A stretch of 64,000 bases of DNA, from the NCBI GenBank assembly GCA_963732865.1, contig CAVTBC010000001.1, forward strand, positions 620,001 through 684,000, in the 5' to 3' direction. The translations under genes were made by a program, and so were the position numbers. This document shows positions 25,823-35,360 of the stretch, piece by piece (position 1 is the stretch's first letter; the number at the start of each line of letters is the position of its first letter). The notes beneath the pieces were generated by a model. It saw nothing but the letters and a program-made list of their open reading frames with translations. It did no database searches and was not told where the DNA came from. This stretch comes from JADLGL01 sp963732865. Its GTDB lineage: Bacteria; Pseudomonadota; Alphaproteobacteria; Rhizobiales; Kaistiaceae.

Positions 25823-26596
25823 CTAGTTCGGGAGCAGGAAGTTCAGGCCGAAGCGGATCAGATGCGCGCTGTTGTGATGAACGAAGACGTCCCCGTCCGT
25901 GTTCGTCGTCGTGTCAGTGCCCAGGTTGAAGTAATTGTACTCCAGCTTCGCCGTCCAATTGGCGTCGAAGGCGAATTCCGCACCGCCACCGACGAGGTAG
26001 CCATATTGCGGCCCGCCCAGCGTCGTCATGTCGGTCGGGTCCGTGACGCCGGCATCGAGATCGCCATAGGTGCCGGTATATTGCGTGATGATGCCGCCGG
26101 CGGTGGCGAAGAGCAGCGTCCGATCAAGGGCGACGCCGACGCGGCCAGCCAGTGTGGCGTACCAGCCATAGCCGACCGTGCCTTCGTCATCGTCCAGTGT
26201 GCCGTTCGGCCCATCGGCGACGAACAGCGAGAAGGCGTCTGCCATGGCGAGATAGCCGCCCGTCGCCTCGGCGCCGACGACAAACGCGCCGACCTGCTGA
26301 TTGTAGCCGAGTGTAACGCCACCAAGGAGCCCGCGCGGCGCGAGGCCGAGGGTCACGGCGGCGTTGCCTTCATCGAAGCCATCACCATTTCCGGCCAGCG
26401 GATCGTTGGCCGCCGAGGAGTGGCCAAAGCCATAGCCGCCGAACACACCGATATAGGGCCCGGTCCAGGTGAACATTGGCGGCGATGGCGGCTGCGCGGG
26501 AACCACCGGCGCCGGCGTCACCACCACATCGGCGGCGAAGGCCGGACCCGCAAGGGCCACAAGGGCCGCAGTTGCCAGGAGAATTCTCTTCATCAC
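25823..26596 (-). CDS. Outer membrane beta-barrel protein, Omp25/Omp31-like
   Basis: This 257-residue protein begins with a clear signal peptide (MMKRILLATAALVALAGPAFAAD). A short Pro-rich segment (VVTPAPVVPAQPPSP) leads into a barrel of alternating aromatic strands: FTWTGPYIGVFGGYGFG, then GGVTLGYNQQVGAFVVGAE and WTAKLEYNYFNLGTDTT. These are hallmarks of the rhizobial/Brucella Omp25-RopB family, which are small porin-like surface proteins. It ends in an amphipathic strand FGLNFLLPN. It is convergent with the ABC-F gene. Confidence 0.88.
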   Translation of the reverse strand: MMKRILLATAALVALAGPAFAADVVVTPAPVVPAQPPSPPMFTWTGPYIGVFGGYGFGHSSAANDPLAGNGDGFDEGNAAVTLGLAPRGLLGGVTLGYNQQVGAFVVGAEATGGYLAMADAFSLFVADGPNGTLDDDEGTVGYGWYATLAGRVGVALDRTLLFATAGGIITQYTGTYGDLDAGVTDPTDMTTLGGPQYGYLVGGGAEFAFDANWTAKLEYNYFNLGTDTTTNTDGDVFVHHNSAHLIRFGLNFLLPN

Positions 26597-26743
26597 GCCC
26601 TTGTCCGCCGCTGGGCAGAGCTAGCCAATATTGCTAGGAACGGTACCATTCCCAACAGATAGTGGTCTATAGCGGGCCTGCAACACCGGTTGCATAATGA
26701 AATCAACCTCACCTGCAGAAAATCTGCCTAACTCTTTCTCCAC

Positions 26744-27193
26744 TCAGCCTTTTTCTTCCCAGCGGCCGTTGGCGCCCTGTTGCCAATATGTCGCTTTGTG
26801 GCCGCCATCGCGTACTTCCTTCCACCAACCCCGCGCCGCCTGGACCGACTCATTGTCGGTCCCGTCGAAGACGAGGACGACGCGCTCATACGGATCGATC
26901 ACGCCCGGCGCCGCGCCATCGACGAGAAAACGGACGTGCGCGCCGTTGGCGTTTCCCTCATCCGTGGTGAGCAGAATCGGCTGGCGGCGAACGAAGTCGC
27001 CGCTCGGCAGGCCGTGCGGCAGGAACGAATCGTCCCGATAGGTCCACAAATGGGCATCGAGCGCTTCGGCACGCTCCTCGGAGGAGGTCTGAACAACCGC
27101 GCGCCAGCCGCGCTCGACGCACCTTTCGAGCAGACCGGGCAACACCGCCTCCAACGGCTGGCTCTGCAAATGGTAGAACAGAACCTCCGTCAC
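26744..27193 (-). CDS. holC: DNA polymerase III subunit chi
   Basis: Chi (149 residues) links the clamp loader to single-stranded DNA-binding protein. Family features are the N-terminal VLFYHLQSQPLEAVLPGLLE, the central DSFLPHG segment, and late VLVFDGTDNESVQAARGWW. It starts four bases after the pepA stop on the same strand, the usual pepA-holC pairing. Its 3' side (26597-26743) is a short spacer before the Omp gene. Confidence 0.93.
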   Translation of the reverse strand: MTEVLFYHLQSQPLEAVLPGLLERCVERGWRAVVQTSSEERAEALDAHLWTYRDDSFLPHGLPSGDFVRRQPILLTTDEGNANGAHVRFLVDGAAPGVIDPYERVVLVFDGTDNESVQAARGWWKEVRDGGHKATYWQQGANGRWEEKG

Positions 27194-27196
27194 GCC

Positions 27197-28678
27197 TCAG
27201 CTTTCATACCGGTCGGCGACGAACTTCTCCAGAAGCCTGACGCCGAAGCCGGAGCCCCAGGAACGGTTGATATCGGAGTTCGGCGACGACATGGCGGTGC
27301 CGGCGATATCGAGATGCGCCCAAGGCACATCGACGACGAAACGCTTGATGAACTGGGCAGCCGTGATCGAGCCGGCATCGCGGCCGCCGATATTCTTCAT
27401 GTCGGCGAAGCGGGAATCCAGCATCTTGTCGTAGAGTTCGTCGAGCGGCATCCGCCACAGGCGCTCGCCGCTTTGTCCGCCGGCCGCCAGTAGTCCATCC
27501 GCCAACGCATCATCGCTCGAGAAGAGACCGGCGTGATGGTGCCCGAGAGCAATGATGATCGCGCCGGTGAGCGTGGCCAGGTCGATCATTGCCGCCGGCG
27601 ACAGGTTCTTCTGCGCATAGTGGATCAAGTCGGCGAGGACGAGGCGGCCCTCCGCATCGGTGTTGATCACTTCGATCGTCTTGCCCGACATTGAGGTGAC
27701 GATGTCACCCGGCCGCTGCGCCTCGGCGTCCGGCATGTTCTCGACCAGCCCGACGATGCCGACGACATTGGCCTTGGCCTTGCGTTTGGCGAGCGCGGCG
27801 ATGGTGCCGACGACGGCGGCCGCGCCGCCCATGTCGCCCTTCATGTCTTCCATGCCAACCGCCGGCTTGATCGAGATGCCGCCGGTATCGAAGACGACGC
27901 CCTTGCCGACGAGAACAAGCGGCTTGGCTTTGGCGTCGCCTCCATTCCAGCGCAGGATGACCACGCGCGGCGGCCGCGAAGCGCCCTGGGCCACGCCGAG
28001 CAGCGCGCCCATCTTGAGGCGTTTGAGGGTCCGTTCGTCGAGGATCTCGACGGCGACGCCGTCCGCCTCAAGCTCCTTGATTCGGCCGGCGAACTCCACC
28101 GGTCCAAGGATGTTGGCAGGCTCGTTGACGAGATCGCGGGCGAGATAGACCCCTTCACCGATCGCGGCGCGGGCGGCCCACGCCCGACGAACCTTGGCGG
28201 CCTCGTCGATGGCGATGGCAATGGCGGGCGGCTTTGCGGCGCCCTCGTCATCCTTCTTCGCCTTGTACTTGTCGAAACGATAGGCCCTGAGCACGAGGCC
28301 AAGACAAAACTCCGCCGCCTCAGCAACCGGTGCGCCGTCTGGGCGCTCCAGGAAGACCGTCACATCCGGACCGCTGCCAATCGCGGCTGCGACGACGCCG
28401 CCAAGCCGGCGCCAATCCTCTTGCGTCGCCTCGGCGGCGGCGCCTATTCCGACGACCAAGAGACGGTCAACGCCGTCAATGGCAGGCGCGAGCAGGCTCA
28501 GCGTCGTGCGCATCTTGCCCTTGAAGTCAGCGGTCTTGGCGGCACGCTCGACAAGCTTGCCTGCCTTCAGTGCGGTCGCCTGAGGACCAAGGCGCAATTT
28601 GTTGTCGGCGAAGACGACAACAACGCGCCGGTGGCTTCCGCCCGGGCCGGCGAATGTTAACTTCGGGACTGCGCTCAT
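27197..28678 (-). CDS. pepA: Leucyl aminopeptidase
   Basis: PepA is a cytoplasmic, two-metal M17 aminopeptidase that also binds DNA in some bacteria. The 493-residue form starts at MSAVPKLTFAG (28678). The metal-binding Lys and Asp lie in VGKGVVFDTGGISIKP, and the family signature is NTDAEGRLVLAD. The N-terminal macrodomain-like half is present. It is transcribed divergently from lptF, with 159 bases between starts. Confidence 0.96.
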   Translation of the reverse strand: MSAVPKLTFAGPGGSHRRVVVVFADNKLRLGPQATALKAGKLVERAAKTADFKGKMRTTLSLLAPAIDGVDRLLVVGIGAAAEATQEDWRRLGGVVAAAIGSGPDVTVFLERPDGAPVAEAAEFCLGLVLRAYRFDKYKAKKDDEGAAKPPAIAIAIDEAAKVRRAWAARAAIGEGVYLARDLVNEPANILGPVEFAGRIKELEADGVAVEILDERTLKRLKMGALLGVAQGASRPPRVVILRWNGGDAKAKPLVLVGKGVVFDTGGISIKPAVGMEDMKGDMGGAAAVVGTIAALAKRKAKANVVGIVGLVENMPDAEAQRPGDIVTSMSGKTIEVINTDAEGRLVLADLIHYAQKNLSPAAMIDLATLTGAIIIALGHHHAGLFSSDDALADGLLAAGGQSGERLWRMPLDELYDKMLDSRFADMKNIGGRDAGSITAAQFIKRFVVDVPWAHLDIAGTAMSSPNSDINRSWGSGFGVRLLEKFVADRYES

Positions 28679-28837
28679 CTGGGCTACTCGTTGGCAGGGG
28701 GACTCGGCCGGAGGCCGTTGCATGACGCAGGACAATCATGCCGAGGACGCCGCATATGGCAAGGGCAGTTCGCGCCTGCTCCTATGCTGGCGTGCCGAAT
28801 CGCGCACTTGTGTGGCCCCTGTGAGTGCGATGACCCG

Positions 28838-29998
28838 ATGAATGTCGTTCAGCGCTACATCTTCAGGCGGCTCTTCTCCGGCTTCATCGTTGCCTTTCCG
28901 GCGCTGTCGATCAGCATCTGGCTCAGCCAGGCGCTGCGCCAGCTCAACCTCGTCACCGACCGGGGCCAGGATCTCGCCGTTTTCCTTCAGGCGTCGGTGC
29001 TCCTGATCCCGGGCCTGATCGTCATTATCGGCCCGGTGACGATGCTCATCGTCGTGATCTCCACCATCAACACGCTCAACGCCAATTCGGAACTCATCAG
29101 CCTCGGCGCCAGCGGGGCCTCGCCCAGCGTGATGCTGAAGCCGGTTCTGGTGCTGGCATTGCCGCTGGCGCTTCTGTCGGCGCTGTGCTCGGTGGTGCTC
29201 AACCCGCTGTCGGCGAAAGCGACATCAAGCCTGATCGAGAACGTCAACGCCGACCTGATCACTTCGGTCATCCGGCCCGGCCAGTTCCGCACGCTCGGCG
29301 ACGATGTGACGATCGAGATCGATGCCGTTCATCCCGACGGAACGCTTGAGGGGCTCTTCCTGTTCGACAACCGCGACCCGAACGAGACGGTCGCCTATCT
29401 GGCGCGCCGCGGCAGCACGCTCACGCTGGACTCAAGCCGCTGGCTCCAGATGCAGGGCGGCGTCATCCAGCGCCGGCCGAGGGACGGCGGCGCCGTATCG
29501 GTCCTCGTTTTCGATTCCTACGCCTTCAACCTGTCGACGCTTTCGAGCCAAACGCAGGCTGGAACCGCTCAGCCCAATCAACGGCCGGTCGGCTACCTCC
29601 TCAACCCCGACCCTAGCGACCCCGTCTATCAGGCCAATCCCTTCCGCTATGCGGCGGAATTCCACAATCGCGCGACGGTCCCGCTTTACGTTCTGGTCCT
29701 GGCCTTGCTGCCCCTCGCTCTTCTCGGCCAGGTGCAAACCGCACGGCAGGGCCGCGGCCGGATCACGACCATTGCCGCGACCATTGGGGCGCTGGCGATG
29801 GGCACGGGCCTTTATCTCTCCGGCGCGCTCGAAACGAACTCGGCGCTGCTGCCGGTGGTCTATGGCCTGCCTCTTGGCGTGATTGCGCTGTCGATCCTCT
29901 TCGTCCTTTCGGGCCGGCGCCCGCCGACAATCAGCCTGCGCGGCATGCTGCGCGCCATCGGCATTGGTCGCCGGCGGCGTTTGGAGGCCGGCTTTTGA
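28838..29998 (+). CDS. lptF: LPS export ABC transporter permease LptF
   Basis: LptF is one of two inner-membrane permeases that extract LPS and feed it to the periplasmic Lpt bridge. The 386-residue protein has transmembrane segments at the N-terminal third (YIFRRLFSGFIVAFPALS), a periplasmic beta-jellyroll region in the middle (about 140-270), and three more membrane segments at the C terminus. The ATG at 28838 gives MNVVQRYIFRR, the normal start; upstream in-frame sequence is spacer. It overlaps lptG as TTGA. Confidence 0.95.
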   Translation: MNVVQRYIFRRLFSGFIVAFPALSISIWLSQALRQLNLVTDRGQDLAVFLQASVLLIPGLIVIIGPVTMLIVVISTINTLNANSELISLGASGASPSVMLKPVLVLALPLALLSALCSVVLNPLSAKATSSLIENVNADLITSVIRPGQFRTLGDDVTIEIDAVHPDGTLEGLFLFDNRDPNETVAYLARRGSTLTLDSSRWLQMQGGVIQRRPRDGGAVSVLVFDSYAFNLSTLSSQTQAGTAQPNQRPVGYLLNPDPSDPVYQANPFRYAAEFHNRATVPLYVLVLALLPLALLGQVQTARQGRGRITTIAATIGALAMGTGLYLSGALETNSALLPVVYGLPLGVIALSILFVLSGRRPPTISLRGMLRAIGIGRRRRLEAGF

Positions 29999-31077
29999 TC
30001 ATCGGCCTCACCCTTTCCCGGCATGTCGGCTGGAGCCTCGCCAAGTGGATCCTACTGATGTTCCTCGTCTTCCTGATCCTGATGATCGTGGTGGACTTCT
30101 CCCAATTGGCGCGGTGGATCGGGCGCACCGAACTGGATTTCCGCGGCGCAATCCTGGCGTCGATGCTGCGTGGGCCAGGGCTTACCGAGTCGGTTCTGCC
30201 CTTCGCGGTGCTGTTCGCCGCTATGGTGACTTTCGTGCAGCTCAACCGGCGGCTCGAGCTGACGGTTACGCGGGCGGCCGGCGTCTCCGCCTGGCAGATC
30301 CTGCTGCCGGCCTGTGCCGTCGCCTTCGCTGTCGGCGTGCTGGCGGTCACCGTCTATAATCCGGGGGCGGCGGCCCTGCGCGAACTGTCGGTCACGATCG
30401 GCGGCGTCGGTGGCGGCAATGTCGGCTTCTCCGGGCAGGGACCGGTGTGGCTCCGGCAGAATGGCGACGATGGGCCGTCCATCCTCGGCGCGACCCGGAC
30501 GGCCCAGGACGGCACGGTTCTGGCCGGCGTGACGGCCTTCATCTTCAACGAGGACGGCACATTCCGGCAGCGCGTCGATGCGGCGACGGCGCATCTTGAG
30601 GACCACGAATGGGTCTTCGTGGACCCGGTTGTCACCACGGTCGGCCAGGCGCCCGCCCCGGTTGAGACTTTCACGCTCAACACCAACCTGACCTTGCCGC
30701 AGATTCGCGAATCGCTGGCCGACCCGGAAACCGTGCCGTTTTGGCGTCTTCCCGGCCTTATCAACATTGCGAGCGCCACCTCGTTGCCGGCGAATGATCT
30801 GCGCCTGCAGTTCCAAAATCTCCTGTCGCTGCCGCTCCTACTGGTCGCGATGATCCTGATTGCGGCCGCCGTATCGCTCCGTTTCTCAAGGACTCTTAAC
30901 CTCGGACGCCTTATTGTCACTGGCGTAGGTAGCGGCTTCGTGCTTTACGTGGTTTTGGTGGTTTCTAGGGATCTGGGACGGGGCGGGGTCGTCTCACCGA
31001 CAATCGCGGCATGGGCTCCCGTGCTGTTGGCGGTGCTCGTCAGCGTCTCGGTTCTGTTGCGTGAGGAGGATGGATGA
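29995..31077 (+). CDS. lptG: LPS export ABC transporter permease LptG
   Basis: LptG (360 residues) pairs with LptF in the LptB2FG LPS extractor. It has N-terminal membrane helices (WSLAKWILLMFLVFLILMIVV), a periplasmic domain, and C-terminal helices. The start is TTG at 29995, overlapping the lptF stop (TTGA), and its own stop overlaps the lptD start (ATGA). Coupling of lptF, lptG and lptD should keep transporter and outer-membrane translocon in proportion. Confidence 0.95.
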   Translation: MIIGLTLSRHVGWSLAKWILLMFLVFLILMIVVDFSQLARWIGRTELDFRGAILASMLRGPGLTESVLPFAVLFAAMVTFVQLNRRLELTVTRAAGVSAWQILLPACAVAFAVGVLAVTVYNPGAAALRELSVTIGGVGGGNVGFSGQGPVWLRQNGDDGPSILGATRTAQDGTVLAGVTAFIFNEDGTFRQRVDAATAHLEDHEWVFVDPVVTTVGQAPAPVETFTLNTNLTLPQIRESLADPETVPFWRLPGLINIASATSLPANDLRLQFQNLLSLPLLLVAMILIAAAVSLRFSRTLNLGRLIVTGVGSGFVLYVVLVVSRDLGRGGVVSPTIAAWAPVLLAVLVSVSVLLREEDG

Positions 31078-33329
31078 CATCGGCCCCCATCCTTCGTCGG
31101 CCCGGCTCGCGAGGCCTTCGGCGGGGCGTTTTGTTGCTGGCCGCGCTTTGCGTGGCCATTTCTGCGTCGATTCTACCGGCGCGGGCGCAAACCGACCAGA
31201 TGGCCCTGGAGGCCGACCAGCTTGTTTATGACTACGATGCCAACCTCATCTCCGCCGTCGGCAACGTCGTCGTCGAGTATCTGAACTACGTTCTCACCGC
31301 CGATCGCCTCACCTTCTACCAGACCACTGGACGGCTCGTTGCCGTGGGCCACGTCCATATTGTCGACGCCAATGGCAACGTGTTCGACGCCGATCAGGCG
31401 GACGTCACCAAGGACTTCCGCGACGGCTTCGTTCAGCAGCTCTACGTCACCACCGCCGACCACACCTTCTTCACGGCGGAAACGAGCCAGCGGCACGACG
31501 GCAACATCACCGAGTTCTTCAACTCGACCTACACGGCCTGCGAAGTCACCTTCGACGAAGGGCAGCGCCCGCCGCTCTGGCGCGTAAGCGCGGCCCGGAT
31601 CATCCATAATGAAGACGAGCAGATGATCTATTTCGAGCGGGCGCGCCTGGAGTTCCTGGGCATTCCCGTCGCCTTTGCGCCCCGCATTTCCACGCCGGAC
31701 CCCTCAGTTACCCGCGCCACCGGCTTCTTGGTTCCGGAAGTCACCGTTTCCAGCGCGCTCGGCTTCGGCGTCGGCGTTCCCTTCTTCTGGGCCATCGCGC
31801 CAAATTATGACCTCACGCTGACGCCGACTTACTTCACCAAGGCAGGTGCTCTGGTCGAGGCGGAGTGGCGGCACCGCATGCAGCACGGCCTCTACACGAT
31901 CTCGTCCGCCGGGATCGATCAGAAGCCGATGGGCGTGGACCCGCGCATGTTCCGTGGCGCCATTCGCTCCACGGGCGAATTCGATATCGGCCGGTTCTGG
32001 GAGTTCGGCTGGGACGGAACGCTGCAAACGGACCGCAGCTTCACGACCGACTATGGAGCGGTCAATCCATCGACGCCGTTCATCACGTCCCAGATGCATA
32101 TTACCGGCGTGCTCGAACAGACCTATTTCGACGCCCATTCATACTATTTCGCGAACACCGCGGACGCGGCAAGCCCACGCAACGATCAGGCCCGCCAAGG
32201 CGCGGTGCCCGCCGATATCAATTTCGAGCATGTCATGCCGTTCATCGGCGGACAGCTCACCTATACCAGCGGCTTCACCGCCGTGACGCGCGGCGAAAAC
32301 GACCCGTTCACGTTCGGCGGCGACACCTACTATTACGGGCTGGCGGGCGTTTATAGCCGGCTGACGCAAGAGCTGATGTGGCAAAGGCAGTTCGTCGGCC
32401 AACACGGTCAGGTCTTCACCCCCTTCGCCTTCGGCCGTGCCGACCTCTATTTCCTTGACCTCGATGCGCCCCCGGCCAGTGTCACCACCGACAGCTTCGC
32501 CGCGCGTATCACCGGCGGCGGCGGCATTGAATGGTCATGGCCGTTCCTGATCCAGACCGCCCGTGGCGGGACCCATATCATCGAGCCGGTGGTTCAGTTC
32601 GTCGCGCGGCCGAGCGAAGCGATGATCGGCGCGCTGCCGAATGAAGACGCCCAGAGCGTCATCTTCGACACGACCGACTTGCTGTCGCTCAACCGCTTCT
32701 CGGGCGGCGACCGCTTCGAAGGCGGGACGCGGCTCGTCGTCATGCTGCGCTATGTCGGCGAGTTCGGCCATGGCGGCCATGTCGAGGCCGTCATCGGCAA
32801 ATCCTATCAGCTCGCCGGCACGAACTCGTATGTGATCACCGGGGTGAACAGCACCGGGATCGGCACGGGCCTGGAAAGCGCCGCGTCAAATATCGTCGCT
32901 GCCCTCTCCGCTACCGACGGTCACGGCCGTTCGATCAGCCTGTCGGGCCGGTTCGATCCGACAACGTTCGAATTGCAGCGCGCCCTTGTCTCTACCTCGA
33001 TCGCGATCGGGCCGTTCTCGGCTTCGACCGGCCTCATGTATGAGCGCTCGGTCGTCAGCGTCGAAGGCGTGCCCGGCAGTGCGTTCCTGATCACTGGCAA
33101 GGCTGCCGTCCAATTCGCGCATTCCTGGACCTTGTCCGGTTCGGTCGACTATGACGCCGTTGCCGGCTTCGTCACCGGCGACAGCATCGGCCTGCGCTAT
33201 GAGTGCGATTGCGCAACGATGGCCATCAACTATTCCAAGTCACGGTCGCTGGGCACGGTGACCGACCGCCGCGTGATGTTCAGCCTCGAACTGCGAACGC
33301 TGGGCGATTTCAACGTGACCCAGCGCTAG
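31074..33329 (+). CDS. lptD: LPS assembly protein LptD
   Basis: LptD is the outer-membrane barrel that inserts LPS together with LptE. The 751-residue protein has a signal peptide (cleaved after ARA, near residue 39), an N-terminal OstA/jellyroll domain starting at QMALEADQLVYDYD, and a long C-terminal barrel. Cysteines that could form the structural disulfides are seen in TACEVTF (N-terminal side) and in YECDCATM near the C terminus. A strong GAGGAGG site precedes the ATG. Confidence 0.95.
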   Translation: MTSAPILRRPGSRGLRRGVLLLAALCVAISASILPARAQTDQMALEADQLVYDYDANLISAVGNVVVEYLNYVLTADRLTFYQTTGRLVAVGHVHIVDANGNVFDADQADVTKDFRDGFVQQLYVTTADHTFFTAETSQRHDGNITEFFNSTYTACEVTFDEGQRPPLWRVSAARIIHNEDEQMIYFERARLEFLGIPVAFAPRISTPDPSVTRATGFLVPEVTVSSALGFGVGVPFFWAIAPNYDLTLTPTYFTKAGALVEAEWRHRMQHGLYTISSAGIDQKPMGVDPRMFRGAIRSTGEFDIGRFWEFGWDGTLQTDRSFTTDYGAVNPSTPFITSQMHITGVLEQTYFDAHSYYFANTADAASPRNDQARQGAVPADINFEHVMPFIGGQLTYTSGFTAVTRGENDPFTFGGDTYYYGLAGVYSRLTQELMWQRQFVGQHGQVFTPFAFGRADLYFLDLDAPPASVTTDSFAARITGGGGIEWSWPFLIQTARGGTHIIEPVVQFVARPSEAMIGALPNEDAQSVIFDTTDLLSLNRFSGGDRFEGGTRLVVMLRYVGEFGHGGHVEAVIGKSYQLAGTNSYVITGVNSTGIGTGLESAASNIVAALSATDGHGRSISLSGRFDPTTFELQRALVSTSIAIGPFSASTGLMYERSVVSVEGVPGSAFLITGKAAVQFAHSWTLSGSVDYDAVAGFVTGDSIGLRYECDCATMAINYSKSRSLGTVTDRRVMFSLELRTLGDFNVTQR

Positions 33330-33424
33330 CGCTGCGCTTTCCATGCTTTGGTCGCAATCATCACGCCAATTCCGGAGCCATCGGCGGCTGCCCTAAGCTA
33401 TCGCCTAACTGGAGATCATTCTGA

Positions 33425-34330
33425 ATGACCCGCCCTTTACGTCCGCTGATCGCCTGCGCCGTGTTTCTTCTGGCGTTGATTCCGGCCAGCGGCGCCTTTG
33501 CCGTTACGCTCGCCGCCGTCGTCAACGGCGTGCCGATTACCAGCTATGACGTCGATCAGCGGGTGGCGTTGCAGCAAATCTCCGGGCAAACGGCGAGCCG
33601 GACGACGGCACTGAATGAACTGATCGACGAGGCGATCGAAGTCTCCGAGGCGATCCGGCTGGGCGCCACGGTCAATCAGAGCCAGATCGACGCAGCCTTC
33701 GCCAGCATCGCCCAGCAGGTCGGCATGGGCGTGTCGCAGTTCCAGCAGGCGCTGCGCGATTCGGGCGTCGCCCCGGACTCGCTGAAGTCGCAAATCAAGG
33801 CGCAGATCTATTGGTCGATGCTGGTACAGGCGCGGCTGCAAATCACGACGCCGGTACGCCAGGACGACGTGACCGCGCAGCTGCTGGCAGAGGGCGCCGA
33901 TCAGACCGTGCGCGAATACCGGCTGCAACAGATCATCTTCGTCGTGCCGGCGAACTCCACCAACGCCTACGTCAATCAGAGGCGCAGCGAGGCGCAGACG
34001 TTCCGCCAGCGCTTCACCGGCTGCGACAACACGCTGGCGCTCGCGGCAAATCTGCGTGACGTCACCGTTCGCGATATCGGCCGCGACACGAGCAACCTCA
34101 CCGCCACGCAGGTGCAGGCGCTGCAGGGCACAGCCGCCGGCCACACGACGGCGCCGGAGCAGACGACGCTCGGCATCGAAATCCTCGCGGTCTGTTCGGT
34201 GACCGAAGTTCAGGCCAATGAGACAGCGCGGACGCAAATCCAGAATCAGCTTCTGATCGACCAAGGCGACCAGATCGGCCAGGACTATCTCGCCGAGCTT
34301 CGGACCCGGGCGATCATCGTCCGCTACTAG
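33425..34330 (+). CDS. surA: SurA N-terminal domain periplasmic chaperone
   Basis: This 301-residue protein is a SurA-type chaperone for outer-membrane proteins. It has a signal peptide (about 1-25, ending AFA) and the SurA N-terminal domain (VNGVPITSYDVDQR through about residue 160). The following region (LQQIIFVVPANS...) lies where a parvulin prolyl isomerase domain would be, but lacks its conserved histidines, so isomerase activity is doubtful. It lies between lptD and pdxA, as in many Proteobacteria, and probably aids LptD folding. Confidence 0.88.
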   Translation: MTRPLRPLIACAVFLLALIPASGAFAVTLAAVVNGVPITSYDVDQRVALQQISGQTASRTTALNELIDEAIEVSEAIRLGATVNQSQIDAAFASIAQQVGMGVSQFQQALRDSGVAPDSLKSQIKAQIYWSMLVQARLQITTPVRQDDVTAQLLAEGADQTVREYRLQQIIFVVPANSTNAYVNQRRSEAQTFRQRFTGCDNTLALAANLRDVTVRDIGRDTSNLTATQVQALQGTAAGHTTAPEQTTLGIEILAVCSVTEVQANETARTQIQNQLLIDQGDQIGQDYLAELRTRAIIVRY

Positions 34331-34333
34331 CCC

Positions 34334-35360
34334 ATGGCCATGAGCCCGTCGGCGCCGCCGATCGCGCTGACCATGGGCGAACCGGCGGGCATCGGCCTGG
34401 ACGTGACGCTGGCCGCGTGGCGGCAACGTGGCGCTTTCGGTCTGCCGCCGTTCTATTGTCTGGCTGACCCCGACGCGCTGCGCGCCAGGGCATCGGCCCT
34501 GCGGCTGGGACGTGCCGATTGAGGTCACCGACCCGCAATCCGCGGCCGGTTTGTTCGATGATGCGATCCCTGTCGTGCCGCTATCGGGCAAGGTCTGGGC
34601 ATCGCCGGGCCGTCCGGTCGAGCGGGACGTGGCGCTGATCGTCGAGGCGATCGAACGCGCGGTCGCCGATGTCCGCGACGGCCAAGCCGCGGGCCTCGTG
34701 ACGAACCCCGTCAACAAGGCTGCCCTCAAGGCCGGCGGCTTTGCGTATCCGGGACATACCGAGTTTCTCGGCCATCTCGCCGAAGGCTGGGTCGGCCATC
34801 GCCTCCGCCCGGTGATGATGCTTGCCGGGCCGGAACTGCGGACCGTGCCCGTGACGATCCACATTCCTTTGGCGGATGTGCCGCGGGCCCTCACGGCGGA
34901 CTTGATCGTCGAAACCGGGCAAATCGTCGCCACCGACCTGATGGCGCGTTTCGGATTGGCGCGGCCCCGCCTTGCCGTTGCCGGCCTTAATCCGCATGCC
35001 GGCGAAGGTGGCATGATCGGCGACGAGGACGAAGCCGTGGTCCGTCCGGCGGTCGAGGCGTTGCAGGCGCTCGGCGTCGACGCCGTCGGCCCCCTACCGG
35101 CCGACACGCTGTTCCATCCAGCGGCGCGCACCACCTATGACGCGGCGCTGTGCATGTATCACGACCAGGCGCTGATCCCGGCCAAGACGCTGGCGTTCGA
35201 CGAAGCGGTCAACGTCACGCTCGGCTTGCCCTTCATCCGCACCTCGCCCGACCACGGTACGGCGTTCGATATCGCCGGCATTGGGAAGGCGCGGCCGGGC
35301 AGCCTGATCGCCGCCCTCAGGCTTGCCCGCCAGATGGCGACCGCACAGAGCGCCCGGTGA
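34334..35360 (+). pseudogene. pdxA: 4-hydroxythreonine-4-phosphate dehydrogenase, frameshifted
   Basis: PdxA oxidises 4-phosphohydroxythreonine in pyridoxal phosphate synthesis. The first 58 codons (34334 to about 34507: TMGEPAGIG, YCLADPDALRA, ALRL) are in one frame, which stops at 34520-34522. The rest (DVPIEVT to the end at 35360) continues in the +1 frame. The switch lies at the GGG of 34507-34509; removing one G gives ALRLDVPIEV, close to the family. All later motifs are intact, including TNPVNKAALK, GHTEFLGH, NPHAGEGG and YHDQALIPAK. A one-base sequencing error is more likely than a real loss, because the rest of the gene shows no decay and the operon context is normal. Confidence 0.9.

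Noticed and set aside
34334..34522. A separate 62-residue gene before pdxA
   Set aside because: Its sequence is the N terminus of PdxA itself (TMGEPAGIG), broken by the frameshift.
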